This document shows, piece by piece, positions 19,063 to 29,420 of a stretch of DNA of 64,000 bases. Within the stretch, counting starts at the first letter, position 1, and the number at the start of each line of letters is the position of its first letter. The translations under genes and the position numbers were made by a program. The notes beneath the pieces are model-generated. The model searched no databases. It saw nothing but the letters and a program-made list of their open reading frames with translations, and was not told the origin of the DNA. Source of the stretch: Serratia bockelmannii (GTDB taxonomy: Bacteria; Pseudomonadota; Gammaproteobacteria; Enterobacterales; Enterobacteriaceae); assembly GCF_008011855.1 (NCBI RefSeq), contig NZ_VOUX01000007.1, positions 1 to 64,000 of the forward strand, written 5' to 3'.

Positions 19063-20829
19063 TTAGTAAGAACGCACTTTCGGCGGGAATGCCGGGCGCA
19101 GCTTCGGTTGCATGTTCACTTCACGACGCGTCATGCTTTCCGATTGCGGCAGATACAGCGAATGGCACAGCCAGTTGGCGTCATCGCGTTCCGGGTAGTC
19201 GAAGCGGCTGTGTGCGCCACGGCTCTCGGTACGGAAGTTGGCCGACACAGCGGTGGAATACGCGGTCTCCATCAGGTTATCCAACTCCAGGCACTCGATG
19301 CGCTGGGTGTTGAACTCGCTGGAGGTATCGTCCAGGCGTGCGTTCTTCAGACGTTCACGGATCACTTTCAGTTCTTCCAGGCCCTTGGCCATCGCATCGC
19401 CTTCACGGAATACCGAGAAGTTGTGCTGCATGCAAGACTGCAGCGCTTTGCGAATTTCGACCGGGTCTTCACCGGAACGGGTGTTGTTCCAACGGTTCAG
19501 ACGGTCCAACGAGGCTTCCACGTCGGAGTCGCTGGCGTCACGGCTCACGCCCTGCTCTTCCAGCGATTCCTGCAGGTGCATGCCGGCGGAACGGCCGAAC
19601 ACCACCAGGTCGAGCAGCGAGTTGCCGCCCAGGCGGTTGGCGCCGTGCACCGATACGCAGGCGATTTCGCCCACGGCGAACAGCCCCGGGATCACCACGT
19701 CTTCGCCCTTCTCGTTCACGGTCAGCGCCTGGCCGGTCACCTTGGTCGGAATCCCGCCCATCATATAGTGACAGGTTGGGATAACCGGGATCGGCTCTTT
19801 CACCGGATCGACGTGCGCGAAGGTGCGGGACAGCTCCAGAATGCCCGGCAGACGGGATTCCAGTACCTCTTTGCCCAGGTGATCCAGCTTCAGCTTGGCG
19901 TGCGGGCCCCAAGGACCGTCGCAACCGCGGCCTTCGCGGATTTCGATCATGATCGAACGGGCAACCACGTCGCGGCCCGCCAGATCTTTGGCATTCGGCG
20001 CATAACGCTCCATGAAGCGCTCGCCGTGTTTGTTCAGCAGGTAACCGCCTTCGCCGCGGCAGCCTTCAGTCACCAGTACGCCCGCGCCAGCGATGCCGGT
20101 CGGGTGGAACTGCCACATTTCCATGTCCTGCACCGGCACGCCAGCGCGCAGCGCCATGCCGACACCGTCGCCGGTGTTGATGTGGGCGTTGGTGGTGGAC
20201 TGATAAATACGGCCTGCGCCGCCGGTCGCCAGCACGGTGGCCTTGGCTTTGAAGTAAACCACTTCACCGGTTTCGATGCAGATAGCCGTGGTGCCGACCA
20301 CCGCGCCATCCTGGTTTTTCACCAGATCGAGCGCATACCACTCGGAGAAGATGGTGGTGTGGTTTTTCAGGTTCTGTTGGTACAGGGTGTGCAACAGCGC
20401 GTGACCGGTACGGTCGGCTGCAGCTGCGGTACGCGCCGCCTGCTCGCCGCCGAAGTTCAGCGACTGACCGCCGAACGGGCGCTGATAAATGCGGCCGTCG
20501 TCCAGACGAGAGAACGGCAGGCCCATGTGTTCCAGTTCCAGAATTGCTTCCGGGCCGGTTTTACACATATATTCGATGGCGTCCTGGTCACCGATATAGT
20601 CGGACCCTTTCACCGTGTCGTACATATGCCATTCCCAGTTGTCCTCGTGGCTGTTGCCCAGCGCGACGGTAATGCCGCCCTGTGCAGACACGGTATGGGA
20701 ACGGGTCGGGAAAACTTTGGACAGCAGGGCACAGGTCGAGCCCGCTTGGGAAATTTGCAGCGCGGCACGCATGCCCGCACCGCCGGCGCCGATTACGACG
20801 GCATCAAACTCTCTGACTGGCAGTTTCAT
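19063..20829 (-). CDS. sdhA: Succinate dehydrogenase flavoprotein subunit
   Basis: Oxidises succinate to fumarate with covalently bound FAD. The 588 residues begin [19 protein letters not shown], the dinucleotide fold. The flavinylated histidine is in [10 protein letters not shown] (about residue 45). The active-site arginine region [16 protein letters not shown] and the quinoprotein tail with RSHSRFDYP-type residues follow. It abuts sdhD without a gap. Confidence 0.98.
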   Translation of the reverse strand: MKLPVREFDAVVIGAGGAGMRAALQISQAGSTCALLSKVFPTRSHTVSAQGGITVALGNSHEDNWEWHMYDTVKGSDYIGDQDAIEYMCKTGPEAILELEHMGLPFSRLDDGRIYQRPFGGQSLNFGGEQAARTAAAADRTGHALLHTLYQQNLKNHTTIFSEWYALDLVKNQDGAVVGTTAICIETGEVVYFKAKATVLATGGAGRIYQSTTNAHINTGDGVGMALRAGVPVQDMEMWQFHPTGIAGAGVLVTEGCRGEGGYLLNKHGERFMERYAPNAKDLAGRDVVARSIMIEIREGRGCDGPWGPHAKLKLDHLGKEVLESRLPGILELSRTFAHVDPVKEPIPVIPTCHYMMGGIPTKVTGQALTVNEKGEDVVIPGLFAVGEIACVSVHGANRLGGNSLLDLVVFGRSAGMHLQESLEEQGVSRDASDSDVEASLDRLNRWNNTRSGEDPVEIRKALQSCMQHNFSVFREGDAMAKGLEELKVIRERLKNARLDDTSSEFNTQRIECLELDNLMETAYSTAVSANFRTESRGAHSRFDYPERDDANWLCHSLYLPQSESMTRREVNMQPKLRPAFPPKVRSY

Positions 20830-21177
20830 TTAAGCACCCCACACTACGATTGTTCCGTACAGTAAATAGACCAGCAACGCGACCACGACAGCCAGCTGCA
20901 ACACCAGGCGAACCGCCAGCGGCTTGACGTAGTCCGTCAGCACCTGCCACAGCCCGATCCAGGCGTGCACCAGAATCGACAGCAAGGTCAGCAGAGTGAA
21001 CACTTTCGTAATGGAAGTGGCGAAGAAACCGCGCCAAATGTCATAAGTGAGTTCCGGAGCCGTGACGAAAAAGCCCAGGATATACAGGACGTACAGGGTG
21101 ATGATGATCGCGGAAGCACGCAGCAGCAGCCAATCGTGCACGCCGTTGCGCCCTAATGCAGAAACGTTGTTTACCAT
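20830..21177 (-). CDS. sdhD: Succinate dehydrogenase membrane anchor subunit SdhD
   Basis: Cytochrome b556 subunit with three membrane helices (about 18-38, 58-80 and 90-112) that helps bind heme and ubiquinone. The start [16 protein letters not shown] at 21177 gives 115 residues, as in E. coli. The tyrosine of the quinone site lies in [12 protein letters not shown] and the heme-ligand histidine in ILVHAWIG. Its start overlaps sdhC by seven bases. Confidence 0.97.
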   Translation of the reverse strand: MVNNVSALGRNGVHDWLLLRASAIIITLYVLYILGFFVTAPELTYDIWRGFFATSITKVFTLLTLLSILVHAWIGLWQVLTDYVKPLAVRLVLQLAVVVALLVYLLYGTIVVWGA

Positions 21178-21560
21178 ACGAGGACTCCAGCCAGAACTGA
21201 CAGCACGACGGTCAGACCGATCGCCACCTGGGCGGAACGGGTACCGGCGGCCAAACTCTCTTCGATGTAGCCAAAATCCATTAACAAGTGACGGATGCCA
21301 CCGCAAATGTGATAGGCCAGCGCCGTGAGGATGCCCCAGAATATGAATTTGACGATGAAGCTATTCATGATGGCGGCCGCCTGCAGGAACCCCTCTTGGG
21401 AAGAGAGTGACAGGCCCAGCAGCCAGAGGAGGATACCCACGGCAACGAAGGTAATTACGCCAGAGACTCGGTGTAAGATAGACGCTATCGCAGTTACGGG
21501 GAACCGGATCGTTTGCAGATCCAAGTTGACAGGTCGTTGTTTTTTCACGTATTTGCCCAC
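21171..21560 (-). CDS. sdhC: Succinate dehydrogenase cytochrome b556 subunit SdhC
   Basis: Membrane anchor that with SdhD holds heme b and the quinone site. The 129 residues include [26 protein letters not shown] with the quinone-site Ser and Arg, and the heme-ligand His in [11 protein letters not shown]. Three membrane helices are visible. The start codon is GTG (GTG GGC AAA). It is first of sdhCDAB-sucABCD and divergent from gltA. Confidence 0.97.
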   Translation of the reverse strand: MGKYVKKQRPVNLDLQTIRFPVTAIASILHRVSGVITFVAVGILLWLLGLSLSSQEGFLQAAAIMNSFIVKFIFWGILTALAYHICGGIRHLLMDFGYIEESLAAGTRSAQVAIGLTVVLSVLAGVLVW

Positions 21561-21796
21561 ACAGCTCTTATTATTTTCCTTCCTCCGGGCCTGGGCGGGG
21601 ATCAGACAGCGTTAAGAGCCTAAAACCCTTACACGTCACGCGCTCAAACATCAACATCCTCTGTGCTCAAACGGCGCGCATTTATAACGCTGGGTGCTCC
21701 TACTTCAGGGTAATCCGGAGACCTGGCGGCAGTATAGGAGGATCACATTCTGATTACAATTCTCATACAACCGCTTTGATAACATTTCCCCCGAAC

Positions 21797-21812
21797 AGTG
21801 ATTCAGATCACG
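21797..21812. promoter_or_regulatory. CRP-like site between sdhC and gltA
   Basis: AGTGATTCAGATCACG matches TGTGA-N6-TCACA at eight of ten bases. It lies about 237 bp upstream of the sdhC start, where CRP control of the TCA genes is expected. Confidence 0.45.
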
Positions 21813-21961
21813 GATTTCACAATTAGTGCAAAATTAATTATCTGATTTGACAAGAGATCAACATTTCCATTACATATAGGGGCACAAACGGTCCTATGAT
21901 GCGCTATGGGTCAGCAGATACACTTCCTCCCGGGTTCGAGTTATGCAACAGTGTATTTGGC

Positions 21962-22052
21962 GAACCTATCCCAATAGACGTTGTTTCCCGCTCGAGTTTG
22001 CCGGCGTCAAAAGCAAATAAAGCACATAAAAACAGATTATTGGGATAGGTTC
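21962..22052. repeat. 91-bp inverted repeat in the sdhC-gltA region
   Basis: GAACCTATCCCAATA (21962-21976) is perfectly complementary to TATTGGGATAGGTTC (22038-22052), with a 61-bp interior. No target-site duplication is evident. It resembles a small non-coding mobile or dispersed palindromic unit and shares GAACCT/AGGTTC ends with the dyad between sdhB and sucA. Confidence 0.75.
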
Positions 22053-22289
22053 ACATCTCTTCGAACAGCTCATAGGTAAGATTAACAGACTATAACGAAT
22101 TACTCTGAATCGTTAACAACTGGTCACCCGTCTCGTTCGCCTGGTCAGCACTCTGTACCCTACCCGCGCACAGTTGCGCAGTCGCTCACAGAGTTAGCGT
22201 CCGCACCATTTTTTGCGGGCAACCTGCAGAGATTTAAGGTATTTCAGTTGTTAGTGGTTTTTTAAAATAAGGCGCTAAGGAGACAGTAA

Positions 22290-23582
22290 ATGACTGATAA
22301 GAAAGCGACGCTAACCATTAACGACAGCGAAGCTCCGATCGAACTGGGCGTATTGACACCGACACTGGGCCCTGATGTCCTCGATGTCCGCGCTCTGGGT
22401 TCCAAAGGTTATTTCACATTTGATCCCGGCTTTACCTCCACCGCTTCTTGCGAATCCAAGATTACCTTCATCGACGGCGACAAAGGCGTGCTGCTGCACC
22501 GCGGCTTCCCTATCGAGCAGCTGGCGAAAGAATCTTCCTACCTGGAAGTGTGCTACATCCTGCTGTACGGCGAGACCCCAACGCCGGAAGAGTTCGAAAC
22601 CTTCAAGACGACCGTAACCCGTCACACCATGATCCACGACCAGATCACCCATCTGTTCCGTGGCTTCCGTCGCGACTCGCACCCGATGGCGGTGCTGTGC
22701 GGCGTGACCGGTGCGCTGGCGGCGTTCTACCACGATGCGCTGGACGTCAACAACGAACGTCACCGCGAAATCACCGCGTTCCGCCTGCTGTCCAAAATGC
22801 CGACCGTGGCCGCGATGTGCTACAAATACTCCCTGGGCCAGCCGTTCGTTTACCCGCGCAACGATCTGTCCTATGCCGGCAACTTCCTGCACATGATGTT
22901 CGCCACCCCGTGCGAAGAGTACGTGGTGAACCCGGTGCTGGAACGCGCCATGGACCGCATCCTGATCCTACACGCCGACCATGAGCAGAACGCCTCTACC
23001 TCGACCGTGCGCACCGCCGGCTCTTCCGGCGCCAACCCGTTCGCCTGCATCGCGGCCGGTATCGCCTCCCTGTGGGGGCCGGCACACGGCGGCGCCAACG
23101 AAGCGGCGCTGAAAATGCTGGAAGAGATCAAGACCGTCGAGCACATTCCAGAGTTCATCAAGCGCGCCAAGGACAAGAACGACTCCTTCCGCCTGATGGG
23201 CTTCGGCCACCGCGTGTACAAGAACTACGATCCGCGCGCCACCGTGATGCGCGAAACCTGTCACGAAGTGCTGAAAGAGCTGAACAAGAAGGACGACAAC
23301 CTGCTGCAGGTCGCGATGGAGCTGGAACACATCGCGCTGAACGACCCGTACTTCATCGAGAAGAAACTGTACCCGAACGTCGACTTCTACTCAGGCATCA
23401 TCCTGAAGGCAATGGGCATTCCTTCTTCCATGTTCACCGTGATCTTCGCCATCGCACGCACCATCGGCTGGATCGCCCACTGGAACGAAATGCACGACGA
23501 AGGCATCAAAATTGCCCGTCCGCGTCAGCTGTACACCGGCTATGCCGAGCGTGATTTCAAATCCCAGCTGAAAAACAAGTAA
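22290..23582 (+). CDS. gltA: Citrate synthase (type II)
   Basis: Condenses acetyl-CoA and oxaloacetate at entry to the TCA cycle. The 430 residues match the hexameric, NADH-inhibited type II enzyme of enterobacteria. The family markers are [20 protein letters not shown] and the catalytic region [14 protein letters not shown], with the catalytic Asp in the later segment [16 protein letters not shown] lies just upstream of the ATG. Confidence 0.98.
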   Translation: MTDKKATLTINDSEAPIELGVLTPTLGPDVLDVRALGSKGYFTFDPGFTSTASCESKITFIDGDKGVLLHRGFPIEQLAKESSYLEVCYILLYGETPTPEEFETFKTTVTRHTMIHDQITHLFRGFRRDSHPMAVLCGVTGALAAFYHDALDVNNERHREITAFRLLSKMPTVAAMCYKYSLGQPFVYPRNDLSYAGNFLHMMFATPCEEYVVNPVLERAMDRILILHADHEQNASTSTVRTAGSSGANPFACIAAGIASLWGPAHGGANEAALKMLEEIKTVEHIPEFIKRAKDKNDSFRLMGFGHRVYKNYDPRATVMRETCHEVLKELNKKDDNLLQVAMELEHIALNDPYFIEKKLYPNVDFYSGIILKAMGIPSSMFTVIFAIARTIGWIAHWNEMHDEGIKIARPRQLYTGYAERDFKSQLKNK

Positions 23583-23610
23583 GCCGCTTTCCTGGCTGAA
23601 ACCGCACAGC

Positions 23611-23638
23611 GCCGCCCCTTCGGGCGGCGTTTTTTTTG
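23611..23638 (+). terminator. gltA terminator
   Basis: CGCCGCCC (23611-23618), loop CTTC, and GGGCGGCG (23623-23630) are followed by eight T residues. It is a strong intrinsic terminator 28 bp after gltA, just before the convergent end of nei. Confidence 0.95.
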
Positions 23639-23639
23639 G

Positions 23640-24431
23640 TTATTTCTGGCAACCCGGGCACCAATAAAACGGCCGCGATGACAGCTCGGTGCGCACAATC
23701 ATCGCGCCGCAGCGTTCGCAAGGCTCACCGCTGCGATGAAATACCTTGAAGCGAAACAGCGCGCCGTGATGCCGGTTGTCATCCGCCTGCCCGCGCGTCT
23801 GGTAGGAAAGGCGCGGCACTGCCAGCAACGCCTCCGCCAGACGGCGCAGCGCCTCTGGCGTCAAATCCTGCGGTTTATGCTGCGGCGCCAGTTCGGCCTG
23901 CCACAGGATTTCGGCACGCAGATAATTGCCCAATCCGGCAAGAAATGCCTGGTCGAGCAGCATGCCGCTCAGCTGCCTGCGGCGAAAACGCGGCGTCAGC
24001 AACCGCTCCGCCACGGCGTCTACCGTCAGCGACATGTCCAACACGTCAGGGCCGATGCGTTGCAAAAACGGGTGCTGTTCTATTTCCTCGCGCGGCCCGA
24101 CGGTAATGTCGGAAGCGCTGTAGAGCAATATCGCGCTGCGGGCGGTTTCCAGTCGCACCCGCAGATCGCGTTTGGTCTCCGGCGTCTCTCCTGCCGCCGC
24201 CACTTTCCACACGCCATACAGCTGGTTATGGCTGTACATCGTCAGCCCATTGGAGAAATGGGTCAGCAGCGCCTTGCCGCGCGGCTCGATGGCGACGATA
24301 CGCTCGCCGATCAGACGCTGGCGATAGTGTTTCAACTGAGGAAAAGCGAAATCGACGGCGGTCAACGGCTGATCGATCACCGCCGCCGCCAGTTTGTCCG
24401 CCGCCCGGCGAATCTCCGGTCCTTCCGGCAT
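23640..24431 (-). CDS. nei: Endonuclease VIII (Nei)
   Basis: DNA glycosylase/AP lyase that removes oxidised pyrimidines. The 263 residues start [14 protein letters not shown], with Pro2 as nucleophile and Glu3 as catalytic acid. The helix-two-turn-helix segment [12 protein letters not shown] is present. A C-terminal zinc finger CERCG...WCPGCQ ends the protein. It sits 54 bp after pcp, separated by a hairpin. In E. coli nei directly follows pxpA. Confidence 0.96.
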   Translation of the reverse strand: MPEGPEIRRAADKLAAAVIDQPLTAVDFAFPQLKHYRQRLIGERIVAIEPRGKALLTHFSNGLTMYSHNQLYGVWKVAAAGETPETKRDLRVRLETARSAILLYSASDITVGPREEIEQHPFLQRIGPDVLDMSLTVDAVAERLLTPRFRRRQLSGMLLDQAFLAGLGNYLRAEILWQAELAPQHKPQDLTPEALRRLAEALLAVPRLSYQTRGQADDNRHHGALFRFKVFHRSGEPCERCGAMIVRTELSSRPFYWCPGCQK

Positions 24432-24450
24432 AGACCACTCCTTGCGTAGA

Positions 24451-24474
24451 CCCGGCGCAGCCCGATGCGCCGGG
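24451..24474 (-). other. Stem-loop between pcp and nei
   Basis: CCCGGCGCA (24451-24459) pairs with TGCGCCGGG (24466-24474) around a six-base loop. On the minus strand no U-tract follows, so readthrough into nei is likely and the hairpin may shape mRNA decay. Confidence 0.6.
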
Positions 24475-24485
24475 GATTCTCTTGA

Positions 24486-25130
24486 TTAATGCGTCGCGCC
24501 GCCCACCACTTTCAGATCGTGTTCCACCTGCAAAGCAATGGAAACGGCCAGCTCCAGCGCAAACAGCACCGTCGAAGCCGCCATGCTCGGCGCACCGGGG
24601 TGGGCCGCCGCCTGTTCCGGCAGGTACGGAATATGGATAAAGCCGCCCTTCACCTCACGCTGGCCGCTCAAACGGTGCAGCAGCCCATACATCACATGGT
24701 TGCACACGTAGGTGCCGGCAGTCTGCGAAACGGCGGCCGGAATGCCAGCTTCGCGCATCGAACTGACCATCGCTTTGATCGGCAAGGTGCTGAAATAGGC
24801 CGCCGGACCGCCGGCGACGATCGGCTCGTCCACCGGCTGCTGCCCCTGATTGTCGGGAATGCGCGCATCGTCGACGTTGATCGCCACCCGTTCAATCGTG
24901 ATATCGGTGCGGCCGCCGGCCTGGCCGATAGCCAGCACCATCACCGGCTGCACCTCATCGATCGCCGCATTGAGCGCCTCCAGCGCCGCGCCGAACACGC
25001 ACGGCAGCTGACGCGCCACGATGCGCGTGCCGACCAGCTCCATATCATTGAGCTGCTTCACCACTTCCCAGGAGGGGTTAAGGCGTTCGCCGCCAAACGG
25101 CTCAAAGCCGGTAATCAATACTTTTTGCAT
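24486..25130 (-). CDS. pcp: Pyroglutamyl-peptidase I
   Basis: Cytoplasmic cysteine peptidase (family C15) that removes N-terminal pyroglutamate from peptides. The 214-residue protein has the full catalytic triad: Glu80 in [11 protein letters not shown], Cys143 in [12 protein letters not shown] and His166 in [12 protein letters not shown]. The N-terminal [13 protein letters not shown] motif is typical. It begins 8 bp after the DUF979 gene and belongs to the pxpBCA-DUF969-DUF979-pcp run, so its product (5-oxoproline) would feed the oxoprolinase encoded upstream. Confidence 0.96.
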   Translation of the reverse strand: MQKVLITGFEPFGGERLNPSWEVVKQLNDMELVGTRIVARQLPCVFGAALEALNAAIDEVQPVMVLAIGQAGGRTDITIERVAINVDDARIPDNQGQQPVDEPIVAGGPAAYFSTLPIKAMVSSMREAGIPAAVSQTAGTYVCNHVMYGLLHRLSGQREVKGGFIHIPYLPEQAAAHPGAPSMAASTVLFALELAVSIALQVEHDLKVVGGATH

Positions 25131-25138
25131 CCTTACTC

Positions 25139-26158
25139 CTACAGGAACATCAGGAAATACAGCAGGAACACGTTAACCAACAGCAGCAGCACGCCGGTCG
25201 GCACCTGCGCCTTGATCACCGCATTCTTGTCCGGCAACTCCAGCAGCGCCGCCGGCACAATGTTGAAGTTCGCCGCCATCGGCGTCATCAGGGTGCCGCA
25301 ATAGCCGGAGAACATGCCGATCGCCGCCATCACCGCCGGGTTGCCGCCGTGTTGCAGCACCAGGATCGGAATGCCGATGCCTGCGGTGACGATCGGGAAA
25401 GCGGCGAAGGCGTTGCCCATCACCATGGTCAGCACCGCCATACCGATAGCGTAGACCGCCACGGCGATAAAGCGGTTATCGACCGCCAGATACTCCTGGG
25501 TCAAATGCGAGATCGCAGTGCCAACGCCGGCGACGGTAAACAGCAGACCCAGCGTGGCGAGGATCTGCGGCAGAATGAACGCCCAGCCGATCGAATCCAG
25601 CAGGCGCCGCGCTTCCTGCACCGGCTGCAACGCCTTCTCATGGGTCATTTTCACCGCGATCGCCAGGCCAATCAGGCAGCCGACGGTCATCGAGAACAGC
25701 GTGATCAGCGTCGCGTGGTTACCGCTGCCGAACACCGCGCTTTGCAACGCCGGCACGTTGTTGAACAGCAGCACACCGATCACCGTCACCACCGGGATCG
25801 CCAACGCGGGGATAAACAGCTTGTTGCCCAAACGCTTGGCGCTGGTCTCGCGCTCCTGCGGCGTTCGCTGATGATAGCTGCCGAGGCGCACACCGCCGAA
25901 GCCGGCGATCAGGGCCATCACCACCACCACCCCGCCAACGATGATGTGCAGCATGCGTTTCTCGTTACTGCCCTCGCCCAGTACGTCGCCCAGCAGGCGG
26001 TAAGTCCAGTCGCCGACCAGGAATACCAGGCCGTACAACCCCCAAAACAGCCCGGTGGTGATGCGGCGCGGGTTGGCGCGATCGCGGAAGGACATCACCG
26101 CCACAATCAGCAGCACCGCGCCGGCTAGCCAGTAGAGATATTGTTGCTGGAAGTTCAT
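25139..26158 (-). CDS. DUF979 family membrane protein
   Basis: A 339-residue, very hydrophobic integral membrane protein with about nine or ten segments, such as residues 7-23, 36-50, 72-90, 115-135, 146-166 and a final helix at 320-338. I recognise the DUF979 family but no biochemical function. The start ATG overlaps the DUF969 stop (ATGA), so the two are translated together and probably form one complex. Placement between pxpA and pcp suggests transport of 5-oxoproline or pyroglutamyl peptides. That is inference from context only. Confidence 0.85.
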   Translation of the reverse strand: MNFQQQYLYWLAGAVLLIVAVMSFRDRANPRRITTGLFWGLYGLVFLVGDWTYRLLGDVLGEGSNEKRMLHIIVGGVVVVMALIAGFGGVRLGSYHQRTPQERETSAKRLGNKLFIPALAIPVVTVIGVLLFNNVPALQSAVFGSGNHATLITLFSMTVGCLIGLAIAVKMTHEKALQPVQEARRLLDSIGWAFILPQILATLGLLFTVAGVGTAISHLTQEYLAVDNRFIAVAVYAIGMAVLTMVMGNAFAAFPIVTAGIGIPILVLQHGGNPAVMAAIGMFSGYCGTLMTPMAANFNIVPAALLELPDKNAVIKAQVPTGVLLLLVNVFLLYFLMFL

Positions 26159-26886
26159 CGCGCCTCCCCCTTCGCCTGCAGCGCCGCCTGATTCAGCTGC
26201 GCCAGCTCGGTGCTCAGCTGTTTATCCATTCGATACAGCCGGAATGCGTGGATCAGGAAAGCGAAAATGGCGGTCGGAATGCCCCACAGCGCGATATGCA
26301 GCGGCTCGGTCTGGATGCCGCCGGACTCCAGCATAAAGTTGTGCATGAAGATGATCGCGCCGAAGGCCACGAAGATATCCTCACCGAAAAACAGCCCGAC
26401 GTTGTCGGTCGCGGCCGACATGGCGCGCAGGCGGTGGCGCGTACGCTCCGGCAGTTCGCCATAGCGGTTTTCCGTTGCCCCTTCCGCCATCGGCGCCAGC
26501 AGCGGCCGCACCATTTGCGGGTGCCCGCCCAGGCTGGTCAGCCCCATCGCCGCGGTGATCTCGCGCACGAACAGGTACACGATCAGCAAACGGCCGGCGG
26601 TGGCGCTTTTGATCTTGGCGATCCACGCCTGCGCCCGCTCCTTCAGCCCGTGGCGCTCCAGCAGGCCGATCACCGCCAGCGGCAGCAGCAGGATCAGCGG
26701 CAGGTTGCGGGTGTTGAGAAAGCCCTCGCCGAGCTTTTCCAGAATGACGTCCAGCGGCATCAGCGCCGCCAAACCGGTGATGATACCGGCGGCGATCACC
26801 ACCAGCACCGGGTTGAAACGCAATACAAACCCGACCACGATGGCGGCGATGCCGATCAGTGGCCAGAGATTCACAGCCTGTTCCAT
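26155..26886 (-). CDS. DUF969 family membrane protein
   Basis: A 243-residue inner-membrane protein with about six hydrophobic segments (e.g. 8-24, 26-44, 60-76, 96-116, 155-182, 205-225). A conserved polar loop GHPQMVRPLLAPMAEG follows the third segment. It is the partner of the overlapping DUF979 protein. It starts 62 bp after pxpA, within the oxoproline gene run. The pair resembles two-part carriers in size and topology, but no substrate-binding motif is recognisable. Confidence 0.85.
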   Translation of the reverse strand: MEQAVNLWPLIGIAAIVVGFVLRFNPVLVVIAAGIITGLAALMPLDVILEKLGEGFLNTRNLPLILLLPLAVIGLLERHGLKERAQAWIAKIKSATAGRLLIVYLFVREITAAMGLTSLGGHPQMVRPLLAPMAEGATENRYGELPERTRHRLRAMSAATDNVGLFFGEDIFVAFGAIIFMHNFMLESGGIQTEPLHIALWGIPTAIFAFLIHAFRLYRMDKQLSTELAQLNQAALQAKGEAR

Positions 26887-26948
26887 AGTCTTCCCTCGAT
26901 ATTTTCTAATAGTTTTTTGCTTGTGATGTTGTGTCTTGCTTTACGGCT

Positions 26949-27689
26949 TTATTGCTCCGCGCTGACGCGAACACCCTGTTGAACAAAACTGTCCCGCAGC
27001 TTGCGCGCATACGCCAGCGCATGCTCGCCGTCCCCGTGCAGGCAGACAGTTTCCGCCTGAACGGCGGCCCAGACGCCATCCACGCTGCGCACCCGGTGAT
27101 GGCGCACCATCTCCAGCGTTTGCGCCAGCGCCTGTTCGTCATCCTCGATCAATGCCCCCGGCAAACCGCGCGGCACCAGCGTGCCGTCGGCCTGATAACC
27201 GCGATCGGCGAACACCTCCTGCCGGGTGGTCAGGCCGAGTTTTTCCCCGGCGCGGATCAGCTCGCTGCCGGCCAGCCCCACCAGCCGCAGCGCCGGATCG
27301 ACCGCCTGCACCGCCCGGGCGATCGCTTCCGCCAGCGCCGGTTCAACCGCCGCCTGGTTATACAGCATGCCATGCGGCTTAACATGTACCATCACTCCCC
27401 CCTCAGCGCGGGCGATCGCCGCCAGCGCCCCGAGCTGATACACCACCTGCGCGTACACCGTTTCCGCCGGCAGCTGCATGCGGGTGCGGCCGAAGTTCTC
27501 CCGATCGGGAAAACTCGGATGGGCGCCGATCGCCACGCCGTACTGCAATGCCCAGCGCACCGATTGACGCATGGTCTGCGCATCGCCGGCGTGGAAGCCG
27601 CAGGCGATGTTGGCCGAGCTCACCAATTGCAACAGCGCCTGATCGTTGGCGCAGCCTTCGCCGAGATCGGCGTTCAAATCAACGATCAT
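26949..27689 (-). CDS. pxpA: 5-oxoprolinase subunit PxpA (LamB/YcsF family)
   Basis: Part of the ATP-dependent bacterial 5-oxoprolinase that opens 5-oxoproline to glutamate together with PxpB and PxpC. The start at 27689 ([16 protein letters not shown]) has GGGGG upstream and gives 246 residues. Hallmarks are [35 protein letters not shown] and ADRGYQADG. The start overlaps the end of pxpC by 11 bases. Confidence 0.96.
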   Translation of the reverse strand: MIVDLNADLGEGCANDQALLQLVSSANIACGFHAGDAQTMRQSVRWALQYGVAIGAHPSFPDRENFGRTRMQLPAETVYAQVVYQLGALAAIARAEGGVMVHVKPHGMLYNQAAVEPALAEAIARAVQAVDPALRLVGLAGSELIRAGEKLGLTTRQEVFADRGYQADGTLVPRGLPGALIEDDEQALAQTLEMVRHHRVRSVDGVWAAVQAETVCLHGDGEHALAYARKLRDSFVQQGVRVSAEQ

Positions 27690-28611
27690 GTAACCCCCAG
27701 GCAATCTGTCGAAGGAAGAGATCCTGCTCGGCTTTGGCGCGCTGCGCCTCCGTCAGTGAGCAGAGAACGAAGTGGATCGGTTCGCCGAGACGGATCTGCG
27801 CCAAGTGGTAGAGATCGGCTTCGATCACGCAGGCGATACGCGGGTAACCGCCGGTGGTTTGCGCATCGGCCATCAGCACGATCGGCTGGCCGTTATGCGG
27901 CACCTGCACCACGCCGGGCATCAGGCCATGCGACAGCATCTCGCGGTCGGTGGTGCGCTCCAGCGGCGTACCGCCGTGCAGGCGGTAGCCCATGCGGTTG
28001 CTCTGCGGGCTGAGCTGCCAGGCGGTGCGCCAAAACGTATCCTGCGCCTCTTCGCTGAATTCGGCGTACTCCGGCCCCGGCAGCGCGCGGATGCGGTTGG
28101 TGAACAGCAGCTGTTTCACGCCGCAGCGATGTTGCGGTTGAGCGGCTGATTTGCCCAGCGGCAGCCGATCGCCGTCTTTCAGATTACGGCCTTCGTGGCC
28201 GCCAAAGGCGGCTTTCATGTCGGTGCTGCACGAGCCCAGCATTTCCGGCACGGCGATACCGCCCGAGATCGCCAGGTAGCTGCGCATGCCGCGTTTCGGC
28301 GTGCCTAGCGCCAGCCGCTGCCCCTTTTTCACCGGGTAGCGCCAGCCGGTCCACAGCGGCTTGCCGTCCAGCTGCGCGTCGCAGCCGGCGCCGGTCAGGG
28401 CGATCCAGCCAGAGTGGGTAAACTCGGCGCTGAACTGGCCGAGCGTGATCTCCAGCCCGGCGGCCTCCGGCGCGTTGCCCACCAGCAGGTTAGCGATCTT
28501 CAGCGCCGGTTGATCCAACGCCCCGCCGGTGCTGATGCCCAGGCGGCGGAATCCCTCGCGGCCCAAATCCTGCACCGTGGTATAGATGCCGGCACGCAGA
28601 ATAATCAGCAT
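27679..28611 (-). CDS. pxpC: 5-oxoprolinase subunit PxpC
   Basis: Biotin-carboxylase-like family subunit (AHS2 domain, E. coli YbgK) of 310 residues. Typical motifs are [44 protein letters not shown] and the C-terminal [16 protein letters not shown]. It overlaps pxpB by seven bases and pxpA by eleven, an arrangement that implies fixed subunit ratios. Confidence 0.96.
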   Translation of the reverse strand: MLIILRAGIYTTVQDLGREGFRRLGISTGGALDQPALKIANLLVGNAPEAAGLEITLGQFSAEFTHSGWIALTGAGCDAQLDGKPLWTGWRYPVKKGQRLALGTPKRGMRSYLAISGGIAVPEMLGSCSTDMKAAFGGHEGRNLKDGDRLPLGKSAAQPQHRCGVKQLLFTNRIRALPGPEYAEFSEEAQDTFWRTAWQLSPQSNRMGYRLHGGTPLERTTDREMLSHGLMPGVVQVPHNGQPIVLMADAQTTGGYPRIACVIEADLYHLAQIRLGEPIHFVLCSLTEAQRAKAEQDLFLRQIAWGLHDR

Positions 28612-29261
28612 ACGCCCTCCTTCTGCGGCACGAAGCGCACGCTATCGCCCGGGCGCAGCAGCGTCGGCGGCATTTCATGCGGATTGAACAACGCCAGCGG
28701 CGTGCGGCCAATCAGTTGCCAGCCGCCGGGCGTCACCAGCGGATAGATGCCGGTCTGGCCGCCGCCGATGCCGACGGAGCCGGCCGCCACCGCCAGACGC
28801 GGTTCGGCGCGGCGCGGCGTCGCCAATTTTTCCGGCATGCCGCCCAAATAGGAGAAGCCCGGCTGAAAGCCGAGGAAATAGACCACATAGGCCGCCGCCG
28901 CGTGGCATTCCACCACCTGCCGCGGGGTCATGCCGGTATGGCGCGCCACGTCATCCAGATCGGGGCCTTGCTCCCCGCCGTAGACCACCGGAATATCCAC
29001 CTGGCGCGACTCCGGCGTCAGGCGCTCTTTGCTTTCCCAACCCTGCTGCAGCAACGCAAGCATCGCTTCGGCGTCGGCCTGCGGCGTATGCAGCAACAGC
29101 GTCAGGTTGTTCATCCCCGGCACCACTTCCCGCACGTCGGGGTGGTGATTCAGCTTTTCCGCCAGCGCCCAGATGCGCTGCTGGCTCGGTAAGGTCACCG
29201 GCGGCGACAGTTCAAGCACTACCGCTCTTTCACCCAACAGGTAATAACGTGCTTGTTGCAC
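28605..29261 (-). CDS. pxpB: 5-oxoprolinase subunit PxpB
   Basis: AHS1/KipI-type subunit (E. coli YbgJ). I chose the GTG at 29261, (M)[16 protein letters not shown], preceded by AAGGAGAATAAGG. It gives 218 residues, identical in length to E. coli PxpB, whereas a longer open frame would add 43 non-conserved residues. Conserved segments are [40 protein letters not shown] and [13 protein letters not shown]. It is the first gene of pxpBCA-DUF969-DUF979-pcp. Confidence 0.95.
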   Translation of the reverse strand: MQQARYYLLGERAVVLELSPPVTLPSQQRIWALAEKLNHHPDVREVVPGMNNLTLLLHTPQADAEAMLALLQQGWESKERLTPESRQVDIPVVYGGEQGPDLDDVARHTGMTPRQVVECHAAAAYVVYFLGFQPGFSYLGGMPEKLATPRRAEPRLAVAAGSVGIGGGQTGIYPLVTPGGWQLIGRTPLALFNPHEMPPTLLRPGDSVRFVPQKEGVC

Positions 29262-29420
29262 CCTTATTCTCCTTATTATTATCGCGATGAAAAACACACC
29301 AGTTATGCGTGACGCGGCCCCGGCTGTCAATAGAACGCAACCATAAGGAAAATAAGGAAATAGCGCGATAAAAGGATTCAGCCGGCGCACAGGCCGGGCT
29401 GGATCCGGGGAAGAAAAAAA

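Larger units (their letters stand above)
21561..22289. other. Divergent sdhC-gltA intergenic region
   Basis: A 729-bp region with no gene, carrying the promoters of the sdh-suc operon (leftward) and gltA (rightward). In E. coli the equivalent region binds ArcA and CRP. I see one CRP-like site (21797-21812) and a large perfect inverted repeat (21962-22052). GTTAA-type sequences occur at 22078-22115 (e.g. CGTTAACAAC) but do not form a clear ArcA box. Confidence 0.75.

Noticed and set aside
19027-20865. 612-codon plus-strand open frame opposite sdhA
   Set aside because: Shadow frame; sdhA is complete and placed correctly in its operon.
21962-22052. Complete insertion sequence suspected from the inverted ends
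   Set aside because: Only 91 bp, no transposase frame and no target duplication, so it is listed as a repeat only.
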